The translations under genes and the position numbers were made by a program. Shown in pieces: positions 34,690 through 43,153 of a stretch of DNA of 64,000 nt. The stretch comes from Caldilineaceae bacterium (lineage in GTDB: Bacteria > Chloroflexota > Anaerolineae > Caldilineales > Caldilineaceae). The stretch's first letter is position 1; each line of letters starts with the position of its first letter. The stretch covers positions 62,001-126,000 of the forward strand of contig JAJDXQ010000013.1 in NCBI GenBank assembly GCA_022823185.1, given 5' to 3'. Below the pieces are notes generated by a model that saw only the letters and a program-made list of their open reading frames with translations, was not told the DNA's origin and did not search any database.

Positions 34690-35004
34690 CAGATCGGCTC
34701 CCACGGGGCGCTGGCAGTGTTGCGGACGGGCACGGACAAACGGATTCTGCCGCGGCGGTTGCGTTTGCGGCTGGGGAGATTCGGGCGCAGGCTCAAGTTT
34801 GCCGAACTGAGGCGGAGGCCGAGGGCGAACGGGAGCACGGACGCGGACAGGGATTCTTTTGGCGTTCGTTGCGCCCAGACCCTGGGGCCAGGCAACTCAA
34901 GCCCCTGGCCGGATGTGCAAGGAACGTGATGACTCCCACGCCTGCGGAAGGCGTGGGAGTTCGGGTCAATGGAGATAGACACACGCAATGGTCGGCCAGA
35001 TGGA
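34690..35004 (-). other. Gap between binding-protein and MalF genes
   Basis: About 315 bases. It contains the stem-loop at 34932-34960 and a weaker inverted repeat (GGCCAGG with CCTGGCC, about 34890-34915). No coding sequence recognised. Confidence 0.4.
34932..34960 (-). promoter_or_regulatory. Intercistronic stem-loop after binding-protein gene
   Basis: ACTCCCACGCC (34932-34942) pairs perfectly with 34950-34960 around a 7-base loop, 45 bases after the binding-protein stop. No U-tract. Same position in the operon as the hairpins at 2415-2463, 15462-15489 and 48724-48761. Confidence 0.6.
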
Positions 35005-36324
35005 CTAGACCCAGTACTTGGCCAGGCCCTCGTCGATGACCTTCTGGATCTCGGCGTCGCCGTATTCCAGGGCCTCTGCAACTGATTGGCCTTCGTTGAC
35101 AATCAGATGGAGGACGTCGTTCTGAACGGCGGCGGCGCGCTCGGGCACGGCAGCGTAGTTGCGTTGATGGGGATTGACCTCGGACGCCTTGCTGAGTCCG
35201 GGCGACTCCATCAGCCTGGGGTCGGACATGAGGTCGGCGCGCTCCGGCACGAGCGAGATCAGTTCGCAGAGGGCCCAGTAGGCATCTTTGCCGCCGTCCT
35301 TGTAGAGGTATTCCATGAACTTCCAGGTATCGCCGTCGTTGTCGGGGTGGCCGGTTACGGCAGAGACTGAGGTGACTGTGTCTTTGTACCCGTAGAGCGG
35401 GTCTGGTTCGCCGGACGGGGTTGGCGGGTGCGAGTAGCCGATGTTGGGGTACATGTCGGGATAGGTATTGGTGTACTCACCGATCACCCAGGTCTGTTCC
35501 TCGGTCATGGCGGCGAGGCCGTTGCCGATGGAGTCGAAGTTGGGGAAACCGGGGTCCCAGACTTCGTGAACGAGGGCGAGATCGGCGATGTAGGAGAAGG
35601 CCTCATGGACTTCGGGGCTGGTCATGAGGGAGATCTGTTCATCGCCGTTGTTCTGGATGACGTTGCCGCCAAGCTGGTAGATTTGGTTGAGGACAGGCCA
35701 CTCGGTGGTGACGGCGAAACCGGCGAGGGAGATAGCGCCGCTGCCGTCTTTCTGGGTGAGCGCCTTGGCCGCAGTGGTGAAGTCGTCCCAAGTCTTGGGG
35801 GGCGAATCGGGATCGAGGCCGGCTTCTTCGAACATCTGCTTGTTGTACATGAGGAGTGTACAGGTGGTGCCGGTGGGAAGCACGTAGCGGCCGTTGGTCT
35901 TGATATCGAAGAGGGGGTAGGCCTCTTCGAACCAGCTGGGCGGGAAGGTTTCCTCGGGGAATTCGAGCAGGAGGTTTTCCTCGCGCATCTGGTGCATGGT
36001 GGCCAGGTTACGCATTTTGATCATGTTGGGTCCGGTGCCGGCAGCGAGGGCGGAATAGAGCTTTTCCATATAGCCACCGGAGATGGACTGGACGTCAACG
36101 GTGATGGTCCCGTCTATTTCGGCGAACTGGTCGGCTACGGAGCGGTAGAGGTCCATGCGGATGTCCCACCAACCCCACAGGGTCAGTTCGACCGGTTCTT
36201 CGTCGGCGGCTCCGCCTTCCATGCCGGTATCCGCGGCGGGAACGCAGGCGGCCATGGCCATTCCGAGGCCGGTGAGACCGGTAATCTTGAGGAACTCACG
36301 TCGACTCGAGTTGTGCGACTTCAT
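35005..36324 (-). CDS. Sugar ABC transporter substrate-binding lipoprotein
   Basis: A 439-residue family 1 solute-binding protein. The leader (SSRREFLKITGLTGLGMAMAAC) combines an RR pair with a lipobox. The mature protein opens with VELTLWGWWDIRMDLYRSVADQF, probably the first ligand-contact strand. The start ATG has a purine-rich AGGGGAGG-like stretch upstream. It is the first gene of the operon with MalF and MalG downstream and is paralogous to the orphan binding protein at 31091-32410, with about two thirds identity by eye. Ligand unknown. Confidence 0.92.
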   Translation of the reverse strand: MKSHNSSRREFLKITGLTGLGMAMAACVPAADTGMEGGAADEEPVELTLWGWWDIRMDLYRSVADQFAEIDGTITVDVQSISGGYMEKLYSALAAGTGPNMIKMRNLATMHQMREENLLLEFPEETFPPSWFEEAYPLFDIKTNGRYVLPTGTTCTLLMYNKQMFEEAGLDPDSPPKTWDDFTTAAKALTQKDGSGAISLAGFAVTTEWPVLNQIYQLGGNVIQNNGDEQISLMTSPEVHEAFSYIADLALVHEVWDPGFPNFDSIGNGLAAMTEEQTWVIGEYTNTYPDMYPNIGYSHPPTPSGEPDPLYGYKDTVTSVSAVTGHPDNDGDTWKFMEYLYKDGGKDAYWALCELISLVPERADLMSDPRLMESPGLSKASEVNPHQRNYAAVPERAAAVQNDVLHLIVNEGQSVAEALEYGDAEIQKVIDEGLAKYWV

Positions 36325-36893
36325 TTTTTTCCTCCCCTTTTGGAGATTAGAAAGTGGGCTACTTTGTGGAACTTCGTTCGTAGTTTATGTCGGCACGGGG
36401 GACGGGTAGGGTTGATGAGGATGATGGAGAGATTGGTTGCTAAACGATGATATATGGACGTGTGGTCGGCGGGAGGATTCTAGCACAGTGGGATGGTGTG
36501 GTCAACAGGTGTAGAAATGTAGGGGTTGACGTTGTTGGAAGCAGGACTTGCAGGATTTTGGAGGATTTTCAGGATTGCAGGGGCCCGTTCAGTGCCTGAT
36601 CGGACGATCCTGATAACACGGGATGGAAGAGCGGGTTGCCGAGGTAGGAGAGGTGGAAAGTGTCGAGGACTCAGACACTGCCCTGCGTTCTTGGCAAGAT
36701 ATCGACCAGACAAGTGCATCCTGAACATTCAAGAGACCGGACAACCCGACTGCAACTTCATGTTGGAAAACGACCGCTTCCTGCAGTGGTCGTCAGTCAG
36801 TCCAATTCAGTGCGCTAAGTTAACAGTATTCCTTGATTTCAATGCACTCAGTTTTTTGGAACAGGCATCTAATCGCTCTTTAATAGCGCATGC
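36325..36893. other. Intergenic region with a dispersed repeat
   Basis: About 570 bases between the importer operon and the second Uma2 gene. It carries the second copy of the 40-bp repeat (36542-36581). No RNA gene or coding region recognised; the promoter of the binding-protein gene should be here but I cannot place it confidently. Confidence 0.35.
36542..36581 (+). repeat. Dispersed 40-bp repeat (copy 2 of 2)
   Basis: Gap-free partner of 4173-4212, starting CAGGACTTGCAGGATT and containing GGATTTT units. Both copies have the same orientation and lie upstream of sugar importer operons that read on the minus strand. Confidence 0.5.
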
Positions 36894-37475
36894 TCAGTCG
36901 GCGGTTCGAAAAATCTCACTCAGGTTAATAGTGAACCCTCGCAGCGTTGGCGAAGTCAGGGTCTGTCCGTCGCGGTAGATGGCATCTTGCTCGTAACTGT
37001 CCTTTTGCAGAAGCAGGACTGTTGCGGTGGCTGCCTCCGGATCCACAAGCCAGTATTCCTTCACGCCGCGTTGCGCATACAGCCGTCGCTTAACTGTTTC
37101 GTCGCGTTCGGCGGTGGAGTCGGAGCGAATTTCGACGATCAGGTCCGGCGCGCCCTGGATGTTGGCGGAGGTGATTATGCCGGCCCGCTCCCTGGAGATG
37201 AACAGCAGGTCGGGTTGCACGACATCGGTATCGGAAAGTACAACGTCGGTAGGCGCGAAGAAGACATGTCCCAATTGCCCCTCCCTTACGAACTGAGCTA
37301 ACCGCCATCCTAACTCGGCCTGAACTGACTGATGAGCGGTATTCGGGGCAGGGGGCAAAGTAAGCACTCCATCCAGGAGTTCGAGGCGTTCATCGTCCGG
37401 GGTCTTCAGGTAGTCCTCGTAAGTAAGTTTGGTTGTCACTGGATCGCTCTTGCGACCCAAGTTCGTTCTGATCAT
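36894..37475 (-). CDS. Uma2-family endonuclease-like protein, copy 2 (solitary)
   Basis: A 193-residue paralogue of the protein at 30312-30893 with the same motifs: KLTYEDYLKTPDDERLELLDG, VVQPDLLFIS, GAPDLIVEIRSDSTAERDE and VKEYWLVDPEA. It has exactly the same length. No ATPase or TOPRIM gene follows, so this copy is solitary. The upstream 100 bases are clearly homologous to those of copy 1, including the promoter with the GAAC-N4-GTTC palindrome, which suggests the promoter and gene move or duplicate as a unit. Function unknown beyond a nuclease-like fold. Confidence 0.85.
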   Translation of the reverse strand: MIRTNLGRKSDPVTTKLTYEDYLKTPDDERLELLDGVLTLPPAPNTAHQSVQAELGWRLAQFVREGQLGHVFFAPTDVVLSDTDVVQPDLLFISRERAGIITSANIQGAPDLIVEIRSDSTAERDETVKRRLYAQRGVKEYWLVDPEAATATVLLLQKDSYEQDAIYRDGQTLTSPTLRGFTINLSEIFRTAD

Positions 37476-37522
37476 ATTTGTCCTCCAGTCATAATTGCTT
37501 TGACCGGCACAAACCTTGAACT

Positions 37523-37557
37523 GAACACATGTTCTCGTACTTGGCGAACTTTGTCAA
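37523..37557 (-). promoter_or_regulatory. Promoter with SOS-like operator upstream of Uma2 copy 2
   Basis: Minus-strand TTGACA (37552-37557), a 17-base spacer and GAACAT (37529-37534) overlapping GAAC-N4-GTTC (37523-37534). The -10 starts 54 bases before the ATG, exactly as in copy 1. Confidence 0.55.
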
Positions 37558-37828
37558 ATGAATCTTTTTTGTGAGTGCGCCTCAGTTGGCTCCAAATAAG
37601 CGTACAGGCCAAGAGTGGTTGGAAACAAGATAGGCACTATAGTCACCGCCCCCTCGGCACACTGAACGAATCGCCATACAGATGTTTTCTCCCACATTCC
37701 TGGCCAGTTCCTTCTTCCTACTGATTATGTTTCAGACGAAGCGTCCCGCTGCTGCGATGCGCCCGTAGCCGATGTCGAGCGTTCTTATTCAGCTTAAAGG
37801 TCGGCACCCCTCTCGATACAGGAGCGAC
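37558..37828. other. Intergenic region upstream of Uma2 copy 2
   Basis: Separates two minus-strand units (amidohydrolase end and Uma2 promoter). I see no gene, hairpin terminator or repeat in it. Confidence 0.3.
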
Positions 37829-39223
37829 CTACGGTACAGGCCCCGAATTGATCCCTAAACGTCGAGCCCGAGCGGCGACCGAGGCGGTGACAGCATGGCT
37901 AATCTCCAGTTCATCGACACGGGTGGAGCGGCCGCGGCGCAGGACTACTTCGCCATTGACCAGAACCGTGTCGACGCTGCCTGCCCCTAATGTCAGCGCG
38001 AGGAGATGGACGGGGTTGTTGGCGGGGTAGGAGCCGGCGGCGCGGGGGGAGCGCAGGACGATGTCGGCGCGCTTGCCCGGCTCGAGGCTGCCGAGTTCGG
38101 ATCGGAGGCCGGCTGCGGCGGCGCCGTTGATAGTCTGCATTTCGAGCAGGGCGCTGGGGTGCAGGGGATCGTCGCCGGCGCGTGCGGCTAGGTGGGCGGC
38201 AAACATGAGCTCGGCGGGGGTGCAGTCGAAGGCTCCGTCTACGCCCAGCGAAACGCGGACGCCGCGGCGGTGGCGCTGAGCCATCTTGAATACGGCGGTG
38301 CGCACGATGCCGAGTGAGAAGAAGGTGATGGGGCACCAGACTAACTGGCAGCCGGATTGTTCGACTGCGGCCTCCTCGTCATCGTCCAAGAGGTTGGCAT
38401 GGACGACGACTGTGTTTTCGTCGAGGACGCCCAGTTCGTGAAGGTGGACGTACTGGCTGACGCTGTTTATGGCGCGGTAGATGTCGCCTTCTCCCGGCGC
38501 GTAGCTGGCGTGGAGCTGCAGGCGCACGTTGTTGTCGCGAGCGCAGGCGTGGGCGGCTTGCAGGAGTTCGGGCGAGGCGGTGCCAACGCCGTAGATGGCG
38601 ACGTAGCCGCGCACGAGGGCTTCGGGGTCCTGGTTGCGGTGTAGCTCAGCGTCCAACTGGCTGATGGCGCGGTCGCGGTCGATGGGCACGCGGGCCATGA
38701 GGCTGTCGCTCTCGAGCGCGGGCATGGCGTCGAAGGTTTCGCGACGGTCCCAGAGGTAGGGGGCGGCGAAGAGCGCGCGCATGCCCACCCGTTCGACTGC
38801 TTCGGCGGCGGCGTCGGTGGCGAAGAGGGAACCCGGCTCGATGAACATGGTGAAACCGCTGTGGAGCATCTCGACAGCGGCCATGGCAGTGGCTACCGAT
38901 TCATCGTAGTCGGTTACCCCGGCTTTGAGGTCGGCGAACTTGACGGGCAGCGCGTCGATATCAAAGATGTTGTCGAAGACGCCGCGGCTGGTTGTATGCA
39001 CGATGTGATTGTGGGCGTCGATGAAGCCGGGATGGACGATTGCGCCTTCGGCGTCGAGCGTCTCCACAGCGTCGTAGCGCTGGCGTAGTTCTGCGTCGGG
39101 ACCAACATCCAGAATGCGCGATCCTTTGACGGCCACGGCGCCGGGGCTGAGGATGGTGCGGGCCGGATCCATTGTGAGCACCTGGCCGTTGCAGATGAGA
39201 ATGTCGCACGGGCTCTTGCTCAT
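37829..39223 (-). CDS. Amidohydrolase, cytosine deaminase/chlorohydrolase type
   Basis: A 464-residue metal-dependent hydrolase. The first metal motif H-x-H is in GFIDAHNHIVH; other expected ligands are His in VRLQLHASYAPG and VVHANLLDD and Asp in SLGVDGAFDCT. The C-terminal SLEPGKRADIVL is characteristic of the TrzA/SsnA/guanine deaminase group. It probably deaminates or dechlorinates a heterocycle or hydrolyses a cyclic amide. It starts five bases after the stop of the P-loop gene and ends a run of catabolic genes on the minus strand. Substrate not deducible. Confidence 0.9.
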   Translation of the reverse strand: MSKSPCDILICNGQVLTMDPARTILSPGAVAVKGSRILDVGPDAELRQRYDAVETLDAEGAIVHPGFIDAHNHIVHTTSRGVFDNIFDIDALPVKFADLKAGVTDYDESVATAMAAVEMLHSGFTMFIEPGSLFATDAAAEAVERVGMRALFAAPYLWDRRETFDAMPALESDSLMARVPIDRDRAISQLDAELHRNQDPEALVRGYVAIYGVGTASPELLQAAHACARDNNVRLQLHASYAPGEGDIYRAINSVSQYVHLHELGVLDENTVVVHANLLDDDEEAAVEQSGCQLVWCPITFFSLGIVRTAVFKMAQRHRRGVRVSLGVDGAFDCTPAELMFAAHLAARAGDDPLHPSALLEMQTINGAAAAGLRSELGSLEPGKRADIVLRSPRAAGSYPANNPVHLLALTLGAGSVDTVLVNGEVVLRRGRSTRVDELEISHAVTASVAARARRLGINSGPVP

Positions 39224-39228
39224 TGGAC

Positions 39229-39909
39229 TCAGCCCGCCTTTCCCCGCTGGAGGGCCTGCCGCAAGAGGTCGGCTTGGGTCAGATAGGGCTGAATCTTGGC
39301 GGCGAAGTCCGCCACAGATTCCGCTACTGTTGCCGTTGATGTGTCGAGGGTGAATTTCTGCCGGATCAGCGAGTTATCGAATTCTTCCTGGAAGCGCTGG
39401 TTGATATGCTCGACATCTTCTTCGGGCACGACAGGGTAAGGGTGCGGGCTTTCGGCCATGCGTTTGCGGATCACACCGGGCGCGGCTTCCACGAGAATCA
39501 GGACTGCGTCTGGCCTGAACTGGAGGATCCGCTGTTCGAGCATGCGGGAGATCACCCCACGGTCGCCGTCCTGGCCGCGGCCGCCGTAGCCGTAGTACTT
39601 GGGCGCGTAGACCAGCTCGTCAAAGTAGAGGCCGATCCCCATGAAGTTGTCTTCGGACCCTGACGCCCAGGGTGTGTGGTAGTAGAGGTTGTGCCGCTGG
39701 ATCACCTCGGTGAGGCGGGGGCTGAGCTGTTGGAAGGCGGCGATATCTTCGGGCGTGAGCGCCGGTCCGTGCGGCTTGGTGTCGGGCAGTTTGTTATGGT
39801 CGTGAATCAGTTTGAACTCGGCGCCAAGGGACTCTTTGGTCCACTCGTTGATGGCGTTGGCCAGCGTTGTGGTGCCTGCATATTCGCAACCGATCAGGAT
39901 CAGATACAT
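39229..39909 (-). CDS. P-loop protein with atypical Walker A, kinase-like
   Basis: A 226-residue protein beginning YLILIGCEYAGTTTLANAI. This aligns with Walker A (G-x4-G-K-S/T), but the invariant Lys is replaced by Thr. A Walker B-like strand is AVLILVEAAP, and an Arg-rich lid-like helix follows (GVIRKRMAES). The overall shape recalls nucleotide or small-molecule kinases, but the missing Lys makes ordinary phosphoryl transfer doubtful. GGGAGA precedes the ATG. Flanked closely by the mannonate dehydratase-like and amidohydrolase genes, probably one operon. Function unknown. Confidence 0.65.
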   Translation of the reverse strand: MYLILIGCEYAGTTTLANAINEWTKESLGAEFKLIHDHNKLPDTKPHGPALTPEDIAAFQQLSPRLTEVIQRHNLYYHTPWASGSEDNFMGIGLYFDELVYAPKYYGYGGRGQDGDRGVISRMLEQRILQFRPDAVLILVEAAPGVIRKRMAESPHPYPVVPEEDVEHINQRFQEEFDNSLIRQKFTLDTSTATVAESVADFAAKIQPYLTQADLLRQALQRGKAG

Positions 39910-39960
39910 TGGTCAGTTTCTCCCTTCATTCTGTTGACAAGATCTTTTGGGGTTCCAGTG

Positions 39961-40983
39961 CTAATTCGTTTTGTCTGCCTCGAGTGACCGGAGAAGCCCT
40001 TTGATGTATCCGGCCGAGTAAAGCAGCCCTTGGTGCGGGCTCTGGTCGTCATAGATCGTATGGGGGAAGTGGCCGGGGATGAGGGCGCCATCGAAGCCAA
40101 CCTCCCTGAAAGTCTTGAAAACCTCCAGAAAGTCGCAGTCGGCCTCTTCGAGGAAACACTCGCGGAAATCGGGGGCTGTGCCCTGTACGCCCTGGACATG
40201 ACCGTAGACGATCTGCCCGCGGCCGCCAAAACGGCGGATGGCGGCGTGGATGTCGACGTTCATGGCGGTCCAGTTGCCGAGGCAGAAGTTGAGGCCGCTG
40301 GCCGGGCTGTCGGCGAAGTCCATGGCGCGCTGAAAGCCTTCCGGACTGCAGAACAGGCGCGGCATACCGCCCAGTTTTTCGACGGGCGGGTCGTCGGGAT
40401 GGAGGGCCAGTCTGACGCCGGCTTCCTCTGCCACGGGAACGATCGCCTTGATGAAGTATTCGTAGTTGCTCCACATCTCCTCGTGACTGTATTCGCGTTC
40501 GCGGAAGAGGGGGCCGCGAACGGCCAGCTCCAGTTCAAAACGGCTGACCTGGGCGTTGCCGCGGCCGGGCGTGGTGAGCGATGTGCGCCAGGAGTTGCGG
40601 GTGACGCCCGGTTGATTGACCATCCAGTGATAGCCGTAGACGGGAATGCCGGCGCGGCCCATGTTACGGATGGTCTCGGCGACATTTTCGATCTGCTGGT
40701 CGCGGCCTTCCTGGCCCATGACGATCCTTTCATAACACCAGTTGGGCAGAGGATTTTCGATCGAAACGAGGTTGAGACCGGCTTCTTCGCACTGCGTGCG
40801 CGCCCACAGCAGCGTTTGGAAGTCCCAGAAAGCGCCTGGTTTTACGGCCGCTTCGGGTGAGAAGCGTGTGCGGTGTTCGGGATGGGAGGTGGAACTGAGG
40901 GCGACGTCGAGGATGTCGTACTGTTTGAGAAAGCCGAGGAAGTTGTCCTTGTCGGGCAGGGTTGCGTAAACGCAGATTCTCAT
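39961..40983 (-). CDS. Mannonate dehydratase-like TIM-barrel enzyme (UxuA family)
   Basis: A 340-residue enzyme related to D-mannonate dehydratase, which converts mannonate to 2-keto-3-deoxygluconate. Family motifs include VYGYHWM, RLALHPDDPP, GLNFCLGNW, VYGHVQGV and IPGHFPHTI, which hold the His, Cys and Asp residues of the metal site. GGAG six bases before the ATG at 40983 fixes the start; an earlier in-frame ATG is unsupported. The neighbours (hydroxyacid dehydrogenase, SDR, FAH) suit sugar-acid catabolism. True mannonate dehydratase activity is plausible but not certain, since the family includes paralogues. Confidence 0.83.
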   Translation of the reverse strand: MRICVYATLPDKDNFLGFLKQYDILDVALSSTSHPEHRTRFSPEAAVKPGAFWDFQTLLWARTQCEEAGLNLVSIENPLPNWCYERIVMGQEGRDQQIENVAETIRNMGRAGIPVYGYHWMVNQPGVTRNSWRTSLTTPGRGNAQVSRFELELAVRGPLFREREYSHEEMWSNYEYFIKAIVPVAEEAGVRLALHPDDPPVEKLGGMPRLFCSPEGFQRAMDFADSPASGLNFCLGNWTAMNVDIHAAIRRFGGRGQIVYGHVQGVQGTAPDFRECFLEEADCDFLEVFKTFREVGFDGALIPGHFPHTIYDDQSPHQGLLYSAGYIKGLLRSLEADKTN

Positions 40984-41102
40984 GTTCGGCTCCATGTGCG
41001 AGAAAGATGAACAGTGTGAATGCAAGTCTCCAAGGCGACTACACAGTGAGCTGGCGCTTGTTGGCGGGCTGAGCGGGCTGAGCAGGCAGTTCGTTGCTGC
41101 TG

Positions 41103-42110
41103 CTACGGCAGACGGTAGACGATTTCAGGTTGTGCGGACTGCATCCTGGTCGGCGGCAGACCGGCCAGCATGGTTTCCAGGTCGTCGACGACCATGCGTC
41201 CGATGTTGTGCATGTCCTGCCAGACGGAGCCGGCGCGATGGGCGGAGAGAATCGTGTTGGGGGCGGTGCGAATGGGATGGTCGGTGGCCAGGGGCTCCTG
41301 CGGGAAGACGTCGATGGCGGCGCGGAAGCGGCCCTCGTGAAGCAGTTCGGTGAGCGCGTCGAAATCGACAAGGTGGGAGCGGCTGATGAGGACGAGGACA
41401 GCGTCGGACCTGATCAGCGAGAGCAGCTTGCGGTCGAGCATGGCTCTGTTCTCGTTGGAGGGGATGGCCAGGACGAAGATGACGCGTGCATTGGGAAGCA
41501 GGTCCTGGAGGCTGACCGGGGCGCAGCCGCGCTCTTCTATGAAGCTGGCGGGAAGCCAGGGATCGTAGACCTGAATCGGGCAGCGGAAGGGGGCCAGCAG
41601 CGGCTTGAGTGACTGCGCCAGACCGCCGAAGCCGACAAAACCGACGGGCTGGTCGTAGAGTGTAAAGGCGGCGCTGTTGCTGGGGTAGAGGTAGAGCTCC
41701 TCGCCGGCGGCGAAGTCGCGATGGGCGCTGACGATGCCGCGGGCGGCCGCGATGGCCATGCCGAGCGCCATTTCCGCGACCATGGGGCCATAGGCGGGCG
41801 CGCAGCTGAGGACGCGGATGCCGCGTGCAAAGCAGGTCTTGTAGTCCAAGACCGAGGGGCTGGGATGGCGGCCGCCGGTCTCCATGATGGCACGCAGGTT
41901 GGGCATGTCGTCCAGTGATCTGCGCTGCCAGGAAGAGGTGATGACGGCGTAGGCTTCTCCGCAGGCGCGGGCGAACTCGGACTCGGGGATGTTTTCGTCC
42001 TTGCCCCAGATCACGTCGACCAGGTCGTGGAGCCGTTCGGCATCGTGGGTGGACATGACCATATCCAGGGGACGGGGATATGGATTCAGAACTACCTTTT
42101 GTCTGGTCAT
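41103..42110 (-). CDS. D-isomer-specific 2-hydroxyacid dehydrogenase
   Basis: A 335-residue NAD-dependent dehydrogenase of the phosphoglycerate/glycerate dehydrogenase superfamily. The Rossmann motif is VGFVGFGGLAQ (third Gly position kept as G-x-G-x2-A), and the catalytic triad can be placed at Arg in VLVLISRSHLVD, Glu in AAIDVFPQEPL and His in ILSAHRAGSVW. GGAG lies about 11 bases before the ATG. It reads divergently from the phytanoyl-CoA dioxygenase gene and upstream of the mannonate dehydratase-like gene. Likely reduces a 2-keto acid or oxidises a sugar acid. Confidence 0.88.
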   Translation of the reverse strand: MTRQKVVLNPYPRPLDMVMSTHDAERLHDLVDVIWGKDENIPESEFARACGEAYAVITSSWQRRSLDDMPNLRAIMETGGRHPSPSVLDYKTCFARGIRVLSCAPAYGPMVAEMALGMAIAAARGIVSAHRDFAAGEELYLYPSNSAAFTLYDQPVGFVGFGGLAQSLKPLLAPFRCPIQVYDPWLPASFIEERGCAPVSLQDLLPNARVIFVLAIPSNENRAMLDRKLLSLIRSDAVLVLISRSHLVDFDALTELLHEGRFRAAIDVFPQEPLATDHPIRTAPNTILSAHRAGSVWQDMHNIGRMVVDDLETMLAGLPPTRMQSAQPEIVYRLP

Positions 42111-42277
42111 TGGTCGAGTTTCTCCGAAGTGGGACGGTGTTGCGCCGCCAGTGCCGCAAGCAGCGTCCGGCGCGGGCCTTTGCGCGGGAGGCGGGAACTG
42201 CCGTAGACTAGCTAGAACCCTGAGGCCGGTTCAGAGTCTGCGCCGGCATTTGGCTGGAAAACCGCGAACGAGAGGTC

Positions 42278-43147
42278 ATGAACAGTATGCCTGAAGGGCG
42301 AGAGTATGAGGCATTTCCCAGCCACACGGTCACATATGAGATTATGACCAATGTGGCCAGTGAAGACAAGGAGCGCAGTTTCACTGTGCTGGCGACGCCG
42401 CAGGAGATCGAGCAGCTGTCGGAGCAGGGGTACCTGATCCGAGAGGCGCTCTTTCAGGGGGAGCAGTTGGAACGGCTGCGCGGGGCACTGGACGAGGTCG
42501 AGGCGGCCGAGATGGGGGAGGGAGTTACGACCATTATCCGGTCAGGACAGTTCGGGGGCTGGTTTCCGCGCTATCTGATGGATAAGCACCCGGCCTTTCT
42601 GGAACTGCTCGACTTTGAGCCGATGCTGTCGGTGGCGCGGGCGGTGTTGGGGCCGTTCGTGCGCATCCGCAATGCGGGTGGGCGGGTCAGCTACCCGGGT
42701 GAGCCGAACCAGGAGACGCACTGGCACCTGCACCGGCGGACAATACCCAAGCCATTGCCGGCTTTTTTCTCCTTTCCCCATACGATAGACTGCCTGATCT
42801 ACCTGGATGAGCTGAATGAGGCGAACGGCACGCTGGCGATTGTGCCGGGATCGCACCGGCGGATCCATGACCCGCTGCCGGCTGACTGCTATGACGACTT
42901 GCCGGGCCAGAAGGTGGTGCGGGGGCCGGCAAAGACGTGCATCATCATGCACAGCAATCTTTGGCACCGGGCCCTGCCGACGCGGCCTGACGGCGAGAAA
43001 CGGCGTTTGCTTATCCTCTGTTACGGGCCGACGTGGATGCGCTATTCTCCTTTTGGCGTCAAACCGGAGGACAGCCTCGTCGATGCCTATCTGGACGAGG
43101 CCGATTCCGAGACGAAAGAGCTCCTGGGGATTGGAGGCTACCAGTAG
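42278..43147 (+). CDS. Phytanoyl-CoA dioxygenase family protein with atypical iron motif
   Basis: A 289-residue Fe(II)/2-oxoglutarate oxygenase-like protein (PhyH family). Conserved parts include CLIYLDELNEANGTLAIVPGSHR, the distal iron His in SNLWHRALPT and the 2-oxoglutarate-binding Arg in GEKRRLLIL. In the first iron motif, where most members have H-x-D, this one reads WHLH, so the Asp ligand is replaced by His. AGAGG lies just before the ATG; a second in-frame ATG three codons later is also possible. It overlaps no gene and converges on the SDR gene with a seven-base gap. Confidence 0.85.
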   Translation: MNSMPEGREYEAFPSHTVTYEIMTNVASEDKERSFTVLATPQEIEQLSEQGYLIREALFQGEQLERLRGALDEVEAAEMGEGVTTIIRSGQFGGWFPRYLMDKHPAFLELLDFEPMLSVARAVLGPFVRIRNAGGRVSYPGEPNQETHWHLHRRTIPKPLPAFFSFPHTIDCLIYLDELNEANGTLAIVPGSHRRIHDPLPADCYDDLPGQKVVRGPAKTCIIMHSNLWHRALPTRPDGEKRRLLILCYGPTWMRYSPFGVKPEDSLVDAYLDEADSETKELLGIGGYQ

Positions 43148-43153
43148 GCGCGA

